Positions 5,960 through 12,629 of a stretch of DNA of 62,561 nt are shown here, piece by piece. This DNA comes from an uncultured Alistipes sp. (GTDB taxonomy: Bacteria; Bacteroidota; Bacteroidia; Bacteroidales; Rikenellaceae), in contig UQDC01000015.1 in assembly GCA_900539755.1 (NCBI GenBank), positions 1 through 62,561 on the forward strand. Direction: 5' to 3'. The first letter of the stretch is position 1. The number at the start of each line of letters is the position of its first letter. Position numbers and translations under genes: made by a program. The notes beneath the pieces were generated by a model. That model worked only from the letters and a program-made list of their open reading frames with translations. It did no database searches and was not told the origin of the DNA.

Positions 5960-6391
5960 TTTACTGATTTTTTGCATTGCAATCCAAGTCCATTCAAAAA
6001 TAGTGTGTCCCCAAAATTGAGAGGCGCAAATAGATATGATAGCTAATGCAATAGCCCAATGCGCTTCGCGCCTACTTATTTTTAAATTGCGAAGTTCTAA
6101 ATTATCCCGTTCTTCTTGTTTGCGTTGTTCGTTATAGATGACTGCACATCCTCCCTGGTCTTTACACACTGATAAATTAGCCGCAGCTTTTAACCATATT
6201 CCACCCCCTTTTATTTCAATGACCATATGATCTTCAAGAACGCGCAGTATTCGCATCCGTTGTTCTTCATTTGGGATTAATGTTTTGACGGCATCCATAT
6301 TAAAATAGGCCGGATTTCTTGATAATTCATTTAGAAAAACGTCGGCAATGTTAATGTCTCCTTTTTGTAGTTTGGCTATCATAAGGTTCAT
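5948..6391 (-). CDS. Tail-anchored membrane protein of unknown function
   Basis: 147 residues from ATG 6391 (a TTG at 6406 would add five). Residues about 1-65 look like a winged-helix-like or helical domain (MNLMIAKLQKGDINIADVFL, NEEQRMRILRVLEDHMV). After a GGGIWLK segment and two cysteines comes a charged linker. A hydrophobic segment (HWAIALAIISICASQFWGHT) near residues 115-135 would anchor it, leaving a short tail. I do not recognise the family. Reads leftward in the accessory zone of the prophage. Confidence 0.55.
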   Translation of the reverse strand: MNLMIAKLQKGDINIADVFLNELSRNPAYFNMDAVKTLIPNEEQRMRILRVLEDHMVIEIKGGGIWLKAAANLSVCKDQGGCAVIYNEQRKQEERDNLELRNLKISRREAHWAIALAIISICASQFWGHTIFEWTWIAMQKISKLLF

Positions 6392-6433
6392 TGAATAGTA
6401 ATTCAATCTGAAATTTGCATCGGCTCCTATTTT

Positions 6434-6688
6434 TTAACTCTTCTTTGAATGCTTATTATCAGGTGTCTGAATTACAATATATTTTTGTAATTCATTGATA
6501 TACATTATTTTAGCTCCAATTTTATGGGGGGGGGGATTTTTGACCCCTAGATCTGTCGGAGCAGCCGGAAAGCCTGTAGAAACGCCTGAAATCGACGCAA
6601 ACAGCCTATCGTAACGAACATTAAGGTCTTCCATCAGTTTATCGGCGACCTTTACGTCTTCTTTCCGCAGTAAGGTTTCCAGATGCAA
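6434..6688 (-). CDS. Hypothetical protein with a poly-C coding run
   Basis: 84 codons, apparently from a TTG at 6688. The N-terminal half (LLRKEDVKVADKLMEDLNVR, then YDRLFASISG) looks like real coding sequence. A run of ten C on the coding strand (6526-6535) encodes Pro-Pro-Pro and joins it to a C-terminal HKIGAKIMYINELQ segment. With 9 or 11 C the product would stop within a few codons. No ATG is available and an upstream frame starts plausibly with GTG at about 6710, so a broken gene is possible. Confidence 0.4.
   Translation of the reverse strand: MHLETLLRKEDVKVADKLMEDLNVRYDRLFASISGVSTGFPAAPTDLGVKNPPPHKIGAKIMYINELQKYIVIQTPDNKHSKKS
6526..6535. repeat. Homopolymer of ten G
   Basis: Ten consecutive G on the plus strand inside the 84-codon gene. 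Length-variable tracts like this cause phase variation in some bacteria but are also a frequent sequencing error. Confidence 0.9.
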
Positions 6689-6868
6689 TATGCTGTTTAG
6701 TTAGTTCCACGTTCTATTTTCGGCGGGCCGGGCCTCTCCCGCCGGATTTGGGGCTTCCTTTATTTCAGATAAAATTTAACGGTTGATATGAGTTGGTCCG
6801 ATAGTTTGTAAATGTCAGTAAGTGCTGTAATTAAATGTTTTGTTCCTTTCTTTTCCTCGTCAAACGTT

Positions 6869-7408
6869 TCAACATACTTTTTCCCTCCGTTGAAATGCAA
6901 GCCCAGATACTGCGCCCTCCGTAGTGGCTATCCGCTCCGCTGTTGTCGTTGGGGAAATCATTACCCGCAGCGTTCTTACCAAGCGAATAGCGTTCATAAA
7001 ATCCGCGTAGTAGGATTGAAATACGATGGTGGACAAAATGTTTGTAAGAGCTGTTGTATCCATTGTAGGGGACCAGTATATAAGTTTTGTCCGCTCTTTT
7101 AGCATATCTTCGATTTCTTGTTGCGTCCGAAGTGTGGCGATAGCGATTATTTCGGCCACCTCTTTTGATTTTTCGGAGCATATGGTCCACATACGTTTAA
7201 CAGCACCCTCCATCTGTTCGTCGTCGAAAATCAGATCAAGGTCTATTAGTCGGCGACTTATCATCGCGAGTCGTCCGAGTTGGAGGGGGTATAGGTAAAG
7301 GGTTATTTGTTCTTTGTCATTGCCTTCAATCTCGAACGATTCAATTTTTTCAGTCAGTGTGTCAAGTGCACGTTGTTCTGTAAGGCGGCCGACTTCTTCT
7401 TTTTTCAT
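6869..7408 (-). CDS. Phage tail assembly chaperone-like protein
   Basis: 179 residues, almost wholly alpha-helical in appearance (TEQRALDTLTEKIESFEIEG, LQLGRLAMISRRLIDLDLIF, KEVAEIIAIATLRTQQEIED). It follows the tail tube gene, which is where tail assembly chaperones (gpG-type) lie. No tape-measure gene follows downstream, which is unusual. Assignment is by position and helical character only; the sequence itself does not match a family I can name with certainty. Confidence 0.5.
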   Translation of the reverse strand: MKKEEVGRLTEQRALDTLTEKIESFEIEGNDKEQITLYLYPLQLGRLAMISRRLIDLDLIFDDEQMEGAVKRMWTICSEKSKEVAEIIAIATLRTQQEIEDMLKERTKLIYWSPTMDTTALTNILSTIVFQSYYADFMNAIRLVRTLRVMISPTTTAERIATTEGAVSGLAFQRREKVC

Positions 7409-7487
7409 ATTATAAACTATTGTTTTTGCTCCCGCCCCGTCCTCGAGACGTGATGCAAGTCGTCAGCTTTCCAGCGGGATAGAGAAT

Positions 7488-8006
7488 TTACAAAACGCTC
7501 TTGGTATATTCCGGAGTTGTAATCGGCCACCAGGAATAACCACCTTGTTCCGGAGCTAAAACTTTCGCAGATACTTGAATTTGGAGCGGGTCGGTTTTAT
7601 TGATTCCACCACCCAATGTCGCTACATATTTTAACCTTGCAAAAGCGATGGAGCCTCCACTTTTGGAATCGAATACGAATGCTTTTACTCCTTCGTAAAT
7701 CTCGCCTTTTGCAGGTTCTGTAGTTCCGAAGTAAAATTCCATCGTGTCGTCGTCAAAATCTACGACATTCCAAGTAACTTCTTTTGTGCCTGTCGTTTCG
7801 TCGATTGCAGAGTAAAATGGGTCTGCTTCTCCTTCCCGATAAAAATCATTACTGGAAGGTATCGCGAAATTGGTGGAAACACCACCATTATAAGGCTGAC
7901 TGATTTTGGTGAAAGCCTTCATTAAGTCGGCAGCCTCAGCGTCTTTTACTCCTTTCGGGAGAGGATTACCTGCATGAACGGCTTTCAGTCCGATTATTTG
8001 TCCCAT
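7488..8006 (-). CDS. Phage major tail tube protein
   Basis: 172 residues beginning MGQIIGLKAVHAG. It is beta-rich with a central KEVTWNVVDFDDDTMEFYFG segment and a domain ending in PEQGGYSWWPITTPE, as in siphophage tail tube proteins of Bacteroidales phages. The position between tail terminator and chaperone-like gene is canonical. Tail tube subunits assemble as stacked hexamers around the tape measure. Confidence rests on both position and composition. Confidence 0.65.
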   Translation of the reverse strand: MGQIIGLKAVHAGNPLPKGVKDAEAADLMKAFTKISQPYNGGVSTNFAIPSSNDFYREGEADPFYSAIDETTGTKEVTWNVVDFDDDTMEFYFGTTEPAKGEIYEGVKAFVFDSKSGGSIAFARLKYVATLGGGINKTDPLQIQVSAKVLAPEQGGYSWWPITTPEYTKSVL

Positions 8007-8008
8007 GT

Positions 8009-8413
8009 TTAATATTTTTTAAGTTTTACTTTGAGGTTTGAAAATGTGTAGGAGATCCCCTCCTCACTAATAAGAGTTTCATCGCTCACATCAAAGAACC
8101 AGCGTTCGTTGATAGGGTAGTATCCTAGTGAATCGAAAGCGAGACGAGTTAGTTCGTTCAGACGGTTGCGATCGGGGTAGCGTTGCTCTTCACGACCGAT
8201 TGTCGGTGTTGTGTCCGGTACATAAATGTTTACATTTACGGTTGCCACCTGCGAATCTCCGACGACATTTGACAATGAGCCTACGACGATAAATTCTCCC
8301 GAAGGATTATTCGGGTAGTGGTCCGCATACATCATCGGCACGGTCTTCCCTAACAGCGAATCCCGGATGCGATCCCAGACGAGTTTGAATATTTCCGTAG
8401 AGGTCAGGTTCAT
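8009..8413 (-). CDS. Phage tail terminator-like protein
   Basis: 134 residues (MNLTSTEIFKLVWDRIRDSL). It has the short alpha/beta pattern of tail terminator/completion proteins: an N-terminal helix, strands around EFIVVGSLS and VNVNIYVPDT, a helix NRLNELTRLAFDSLG and a final strand ISYTFSNLKVKLKKY. The stop lies 2 bases before the tail tube start; the start overlaps the preceding gene by 4 bases (ATGA), so translation is coupled. Confidence 0.6.
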   Translation of the reverse strand: MNLTSTEIFKLVWDRIRDSLLGKTVPMMYADHYPNNPSGEFIVVGSLSNVVGDSQVATVNVNIYVPDTTPTIGREEQRYPDRNRLNELTRLAFDSLGYYPINERWFFDVSDETLISEEGISYTFSNLKVKLKKY

Positions 8414-8901
8414 CGCTTTTTCGATTTTAAGAATCGAGCGAACTCCGCTTTGAGTTTTTCAGCAGTAGATTCCACCCAGTTTCCCGACCCTTCGAGAACG
8501 TCGAAACCTTTAGCCTCGACATATTTCGCGTATTCCATACCGGCTACCCATACGAGATATGTTTTGTTAGCGGGAAGTTCACGGGCGACAGACCGGGCAT
8601 GTTCAAGCCCTTTGGCATGAGCTTCATCGGCACCTTTGTTCCCTTTAGGATTGCCGTCCGGTCTGACACGGCGGTTATACTTGAAAGATTCAGCAATGAT
8701 TCTTCCGTATTGTACCACAACATACCCGATGGAGTTGCGTAGGTTACCCGTGTGATCGGTATAACTACCGTGTTCGCGGGCGTACTTCACCACTCTTTCC
8801 CCCAACGCCGACAACCATTCTACAGCTTTTCGGTCGTACTCTTCTTTTGCTCGCGCAAATTCAAGTTCCACCTCACGCCAGTTGGTACACTTTACAGCCA
8901 T
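8410..8901 (-). CDS. HK97 gp10-like head-tail joining protein
   Basis: 163 residues. Features of the HK97-gp10 / neck family: a long N-terminal helix (ELEFARAKEEYDRKAVEWLS), then HTGNLRNSIGYVV, the typical G-N-L-R-x-S motif where the protein turns into the beta domain, and near the end YAKYVEAKGFDVLEG, matching the conserved Y-A-x-x-V-E motif. These proteins connect the capsid portal complex to the tail. Overlaps both neighbours by 4 and 10 bases, as in a compact phage operon. Confidence 0.75.
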   Translation of the reverse strand: MAVKCTNWREVELEFARAKEEYDRKAVEWLSALGERVVKYAREHGSYTDHTGNLRNSIGYVVVQYGRIIAESFKYNRRVRPDGNPKGNKGADEAHAKGLEHARSVARELPANKTYLVWVAGMEYAKYVEAKGFDVLEGSGNWVESTAEKLKAEFARFLKSKKR

Positions 8902-9269
8902 AATCTCGTGTTTTCGTAACGTTGTCCGCTTTTGTAGAATCCCTGTACCGGATACGACGCCGTGTCCTTGTCTTTCGGTTTGGCCTCAGTGCGGAGCGAA
9001 CGGTCGAAGATGTTGAATCCTCGGCTGTCGAATATGCGTACTTTCGTCCCGATAGGAATTGGCTGTGTATCTGCAGGCATCGTAACCTCGAAAGAGTAGA
9101 GGAAGGCATCCCCGTTTTGCCCTTTGATTTGCTGTGCTCGTCCATTCTGACGGGCATTGCATCGTCCGATGACACGCCATTCATGCGCACCTTCGATCCA
9201 CGAACCATCAGGATTTTGCGAGGCGTCCTCCTCGTACCACATTTCGAGCGTATAGGGGAATCTTACCAT
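8892..9269 (-). CDS. Phage head closure / head-tail adaptor protein
   Basis: 125 residues starting MVRFPYTLEMWYEEDASQNP. A beta-barrel-like head-closure protein: FSF-type strands (FLYSFEVTMPADTQPIPIGT) and GTKVRIFDSRGFNIF, followed by GQRYENTRLWL. The family (gp16/SPP1-type closure) is characterised by the barrel with a loop that plugs the connector. Assignment uses its size, strand pattern and position between the connector and the gp10-like gene. Confidence 0.6.
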   Translation of the reverse strand: MVRFPYTLEMWYEEDASQNPDGSWIEGAHEWRVIGRCNARQNGRAQQIKGQNGDAFLYSFEVTMPADTQPIPIGTKVRIFDSRGFNIFDRSLRTEAKPKDKDTASYPVQGFYKSGQRYENTRLWL

Positions 9270-9586
9270 TGGTCGGAAATGTCGGTAATTTTCGATCGAG
9301 TATCGAACTCTTCGGCAATATCGTCCAGCCCGTTTTCCTTTGCGATATGGAAAATGCGCTTTTCCAGTTTGTCCGTGTACGACAATGAATAGCCCCCGTT
9401 GCTCTCACTCGCAAGAACAATGAGATTTCGCAGAATGGCGATTGTGGCTTTTGCCACGCTAATTTTATCGGTTACCGTATAGTCTGCTTGAGTGTCTATT
9501 CCCTCGTCAATGCAGGCCTTTTCTTTGAGGAAAGGATCCACATCGTAAGGATACAGACTTGCCGATATTGCCTCGAAATTCTTCAT
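9263..9586 (-). CDS. Phage head-tail connector (DNA-packaging adaptor) protein
   Basis: 107 residues, all-helical (MKNFEAISASLYPYDVDPFL, then ISVAKATIAILRNLIVLASE). The pattern of an N-terminal helix, a short acidic linker and a helical bundle right after the capsid gene fits the gp6/gp15 connector family that docks on the portal. Overlaps the next gene by 7 bases; four bases separate it from the capsid gene. Confidence 0.6.
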   Translation of the reverse strand: MKNFEAISASLYPYDVDPFLKEKACIDEGIDTQADYTVTDKISVAKATIAILRNLIVLASESNGGYSLSYTDKLEKRIFHIAKENGLDDIAEEFDTRSKITDISDQW

Positions 9587-9590
9587 ACAA

Positions 9591-10697
9591 CTACGATTCT
9601 ACGGTCAGCGAATAGATGCCGTTGATTTCGGTGATAACCGGAAGTGACAGCGACTGTGCTTTCGTGAACTCTACGCCGTTAGAGTTGTCGGTTTCGCCCT
9701 TGCCCCACTGTGAAATGCGGATGCGTCCGTAGTTAGAGTAGGTGACACCCGGCTCTTGCCGCAGCTCGTTGTCGGCATAGGCGTTCTTGATGACGCCCAG
9801 TTTGCCCGCAGGTACGAACACGAGGTTCTTGTCGTTCCACGGCGAATACTCCGTAAGTTTACCGTTATCCTGAATACGGGTCATGCGGCGGATGACTTCG
9901 AATGTCGGGAATCCGTTCGAACGCATAAACTCGTTCAGGTTCGCCAGCAACAGCGGTGTGGACGACTTGTCACTACCGAATACCGCCAACTTCATCTTCT
10001 TGTTGCGGAGGATATACGACAGGCGTTTCTGCGAGAGCAGAATGCGGTCGAACGTAACTTTGTCCTGTGCAGCATCGAGGATGGCTTGAATATCCTCCAG
10101 CGTATCGACCGTATCTTTATTGCCATCCGTCCATAACGTTTTCGCGGTGGCAATGTTCTCGCTCGGCATTTTGTAGTCGATCGTACCGCGCACACCACCC
10201 TCTGGGTTATTGGACGCGTCAAACGTGAATACGCCTTTGTTCGACAATGCTCCGAGGAAGATGATGTCCAGTTTCGATTGCACGGAGTTCACGACCTTCG
10301 TAACATTGTTCCACATCAGATTGATGAGCTGCTGTGTCTTGGCCGAATCGGACAGCATCCGCGAATCGAGAATCTGCAACACCTTACGATACTCTTCGAT
10401 AGGCATCGAATAAGACATCTGGTGGGTTAATACCTTCTGCTTGATCGTTTCCAGTCCCTCGGTTCCCATGATAGGCTCCTTACCTTTGGAGTCGAGCGTT
10501 GCAGCGGCGACGCTCAAATTGTACGAGCCGATCAACTCCTCGAAGTTCAGTCCGACGGTGGGGGTGTCCCAGTCGAGGAATCGCTCGTAAATATTTTGGT
10601 CGAATAGCCGCTTACGCAGTTCAGAGGCGGCATCGATGCGAATCTGCACCTGTTTAGTCAGTTCGCCGAAAATGGATGAATAAAATACTTCGTTCAT
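9591..10697 (-). CDS. Phage major capsid protein
   Basis: 368 residues (MNEVFYSSIFGELTKQVQIR). It has capsid-E/HK97-like traits: an N-terminal arm, an EELIGSYNLSVAA segment, a long spine-like helix (QQLINLMWNNVTKVVNSVQS), a P-domain/A-domain middle with QKRLSYILRNKKMKLAVFG, and a C-terminal LSLPVITEINGIYSLTVES strand. It is the largest gene of the module and lies directly after scaffold- and decoration-like genes, as expected. Weak base: direct homology to a named family cannot be checked here. Confidence 0.75.
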   Translation of the reverse strand: MNEVFYSSIFGELTKQVQIRIDAASELRKRLFDQNIYERFLDWDTPTVGLNFEELIGSYNLSVAAATLDSKGKEPIMGTEGLETIKQKVLTHQMSYSMPIEEYRKVLQILDSRMLSDSAKTQQLINLMWNNVTKVVNSVQSKLDIIFLGALSNKGVFTFDASNNPEGGVRGTIDYKMPSENIATAKTLWTDGNKDTVDTLEDIQAILDAAQDKVTFDRILLSQKRLSYILRNKKMKLAVFGSDKSSTPLLLANLNEFMRSNGFPTFEVIRRMTRIQDNGKLTEYSPWNDKNLVFVPAGKLGVIKNAYADNELRQEPGVTYSNYGRIRISQWGKGETDNSNGVEFTKAQSLSLPVITEINGIYSLTVES

Positions 10698-10712
10698 TGT
10701 TTACCTCCTCTT

Positions 10713-11276
10713 TTACTGTCGTACATACTTGATTTCGGGGTTGTTCTTCAGGCTGTAACCCTGAAGCCATGCAGCAGGGACGGGATAGGCTACATCCTTG
10801 AGGATGATACCTGCATATCCGGCCGATACGGTCTGGAATCCGTTATTGGCGGAATAGACCATGTCGGTTTCGACAACTGCATCAGGCAGATTGTCGTCCG
10901 AGAGGACATCTACGCCTTCAGTCGCACCCGTTACGGCCGCTGCGAACGTGATCACATCGTAATCTGCATTTTTGGTATCAATGCTTTTTACGGTCGAATT
11001 TGACTCGCCGACCTTAACCGCATCTCCTACTTGGAGCATGGAACCCTTCTTGACATGTGGAGCAGTGGTTGTGCCGCCCGACAGAACACGTGCACTCTTG
11101 CATATGGAACATTCCATGTTGTCGAAGTCGAGCTTGATCGGCGTACCTTTGGGAATCTTTGTCCCTTCGGGATAGGTTCCCTTCAGTTTGAAGTCCCCCG
11201 GCAATACGGCGAACTCACCGCGCCAGAATATGGGGAAACCGCCCTTTACTTTTGTTTTTTCAAATACGATTGCCAT
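10713..11276 (-). CDS. Phage head decoration / head-fiber-like protein
   Basis: 187 residues (MAIVFEKTKVKGGFPIFWRG). The first ~60 residues precede a CSICK motif and a beta-rich part, GSMLQVGDAVKVGE, then VITFAAAVTGATEGVDV, ending in a domain with VSAGYAGIILKDVAYPVP. It resembles the Bacteroidales phage head-fiber/decoration proteins, which coat the capsid. Located between scaffold and capsid genes, where decoration proteins normally lie. Confidence 0.6.
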   Translation of the reverse strand: MAIVFEKTKVKGGFPIFWRGEFAVLPGDFKLKGTYPEGTKIPKGTPIKLDFDNMECSICKSARVLSGGTTTAPHVKKGSMLQVGDAVKVGESNSTVKSIDTKNADYDVITFAAAVTGATEGVDVLSDDNLPDAVVETDMVYSANNGFQTVSAGYAGIILKDVAYPVPAAWLQGYSLKNNPEIKYVRQ

Positions 11277-11291
11277 GATTTTACGTTTTGG

Positions 11292-11933
11292 TTACTCTTT
11301 GTCCGGAAGTGTTTCAGCCCACGCCTTTGCGAGTTCTTTGCCCTGCGCTTCGGGCGTGGACATCGGGAATCCCGAACCTTTCCCTTCCAGCTCTGCGGTA
11401 ACCAGATTTTTCTGCACGTTTGCGAGGTAGTCGCCGATCGTTTTTTCATCTGCATCGTCGGCGATGACGAATCCCTCTTTCATGCGCCACTCCGGAATAC
11501 CGAGTTCTTTTGCCTTTGCGGAGATGAGATTGGCCCGGTCGTTCTTGGCCTTTTCAGCTTTCAGAGTATCGCTCTCCGCTTTGATGGCGTTGTAACGCTC
11601 CTCCTGTTGCTTCTTGTAGGCTTTGAACCACGCAGGTTCCTCATCGTCGGGTTCGTTTTTTTTGCCCTGCCCGCCCCCATTTGCAGGAGATGCCTCACTC
11701 TTTGCCTTGAGTTCGTCATACAGTCCTTTCAGTGCGTTGTACTCGGTGCGTGCACGATCAGCGTCAGACTGGAAAACTTTAAGGAAAGGTTCGACCCCGC
11801 TGACTGCGGTTTCAATTTGCGATTCATCGGTGACGGATTTTTCCAAAATGGAGGCTACTCCGTCGAGAGCCTTCGCTCCGAACCCCAAATTAGAATACTT
11901 GGTTTTCAGCGCTACGAGAATTTTCTCTTTCAT
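11292..11933 (-). CDS. Phage scaffolding-like protein
   Basis: 213 residues, highly charged, with a long central coiled coil (RARTEYNALKGLYDELKAKS and YKKQQEERYNAIKAESDTLK) interrupted by a Gly/Lys-rich linker GGGQGKKNEPDDEEP. Composition and place just upstream of decoration and capsid genes fit an internal scaffolding protein. It is the first gene of the leftward structural operon, with the promoter at 12078-12109. No portal, terminase or head-maturation protease gene precedes it. Confidence 0.6.
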   Translation of the reverse strand: MKEKILVALKTKYSNLGFGAKALDGVASILEKSVTDESQIETAVSGVEPFLKVFQSDADRARTEYNALKGLYDELKAKSEASPANGGGQGKKNEPDDEEPAWFKAYKKQQEERYNAIKAESDTLKAEKAKNDRANLISAKAKELGIPEWRMKEGFVIADDADEKTIGDYLANVQKNLVTAELEGKGSGFPMSTPEAQGKELAKAWAETLPDKE

Positions 11934-12077
11934 GTTTTTTCGTTCTATATGGTTTCGAATAAATCATCATATTCGCACAAAAAAGGTCTGTCAGCCGACG
12001 CCAACAGACCCACTAACAATTACATGAAGGTTATATCGTTCTGCAACTGGTGGGCTGCGACTTCACAGCCTCTGCGA

Positions 12078-12109
12078 CAAAAGTCAGTATGTTCGGCACA
12101 TTATGCAAA
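12078..12109 (-). promoter_or_regulatory. Phage promoter, copy 2 (drives structural operon)
   Basis: On the minus strand TTTG (12109-12106), 20-base spacer, GACTTTTG (12085-12078). The 20 bases 12091-12110 are identical to 516-535 and CAAAAGT is shared too, so this is the same regulated promoter as copy 1. Its transcript would begin near 12072, about 140 bases before the scaffold gene. Confidence 0.6.
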
Positions 12110-12283
12110 TTATTTTAAGGAAAAATTCGTTAAAAAAAGAGGAGAGCAATTCTCACTGTCGGAAAATAGCTTTATTGAAATGATTCATTCCAAAAAGTGC
12201 GAAAAATAGTGCAAGAAGGAGAGGTATCCCGCAATGGGAAATTAGATTGGGTTTGTGTCTAAATTGTGTGCCCGACTAAAAAC

Positions 12284-12319
12284 AAACCAGTCACCTACAG
12301 GGCTGTAAGTGACTGGTTT
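12284..12319 (-). terminator. Terminator of tRNA-Phe
   Basis: AAACCAGTCAC and TACAG pair with CTGTA and GTGACTGGTTT around a GG loop with one mismatch. On the minus strand it is followed by TTTGTTTTT. It lies 6 bases past the tRNA 3' end and marks the last clearly chromosomal sequence before the prophage. Confidence 0.8.
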
Positions 12320-12325
12320 TCTGTG

Positions 12326-12398
12326 TGGTGCCACCGGGAATCGAACCAGGGACACAAGGATTTTCAGTCCTTTGCTCTACCAACTGAGCTATGGCACC
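12326..12398 (-). tRNA. tRNA-Phe (GAA)
   Basis: Full cloverleaf: acceptor GGTGCCA/TGGCACC, D arm with GTTGGTAGAG, anticodon stem AAGGA/TCCTT with loop CTGAAAA (anticodon GAA), T arm CTGG-TTCGATT-CCGG type. Discriminator A, no CCA encoded. tRNA genes are typical prophage attachment neighbourhoods; the prophage lies on its 3' side. Confidence 0.95.
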
Positions 12399-12561
12399 AT
12401 GTTTTCCGTTTGACGGTGCAAATATAGAGATAAAATCTGATTCTACAATAGCTCTCGCAACATTTTTTAAATATTTATTTGCATTTCACATGTAGAGTGG
12501 TGAGCATCATTTTATTGCAATTTCAAGTAATGAAAAAAGTATCGCGATAGCACAAAAATCG

Positions 12562-12569
12562 TATATTTG
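12562..12569 (+). promoter_or_regulatory. -7 box of the nadE-rnf operon
   Basis: TATATTTG matches the TAnnTTTG consensus, 60 bases before nadE. No TTTG is found at the -33 distance, so only the -7 element is supported. Confidence 0.5.
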
Positions 12570-12629
12570 CAGGAACTACTAAACTTAAGTCAACTGATCT
12601 AAACGGTAAACGTAACTTCGGCGGTTATT

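Noticed and set aside
6721..6744. GC-rich hairpin CGGCGGG/CCCGCCG as a terminator
   Set aside because: No T run on either side; it may only be a structured spacer.
6831..7190. A shifted frame overlapping the chaperone-like gene that could be a frameshifted tail chaperone fusion
   Set aside because: It adds only about 14 codons beyond the normal stop, is Arg-rich like an antisense or shadow frame, and no slippery heptamer fits the reading frame.
503..12110. The 20-bp direct repeats as attL/attR
   Set aside because: Phage-like genes and a tRNA continue to the left of the first copy, and both copies sit at promoter positions, so shared promoters explain them better. Kept as an alternative in the findings.
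11031..12209. A 392-codon plus-strand frame opposite the scaffold and decoration genes
   Set aside because: It is antisense to well-supported phage genes, shows no family pattern, and codon constraint on the other strand explains it. Its last ~35 codons (12100-12209), outside those genes, look faintly coding but too little to call.
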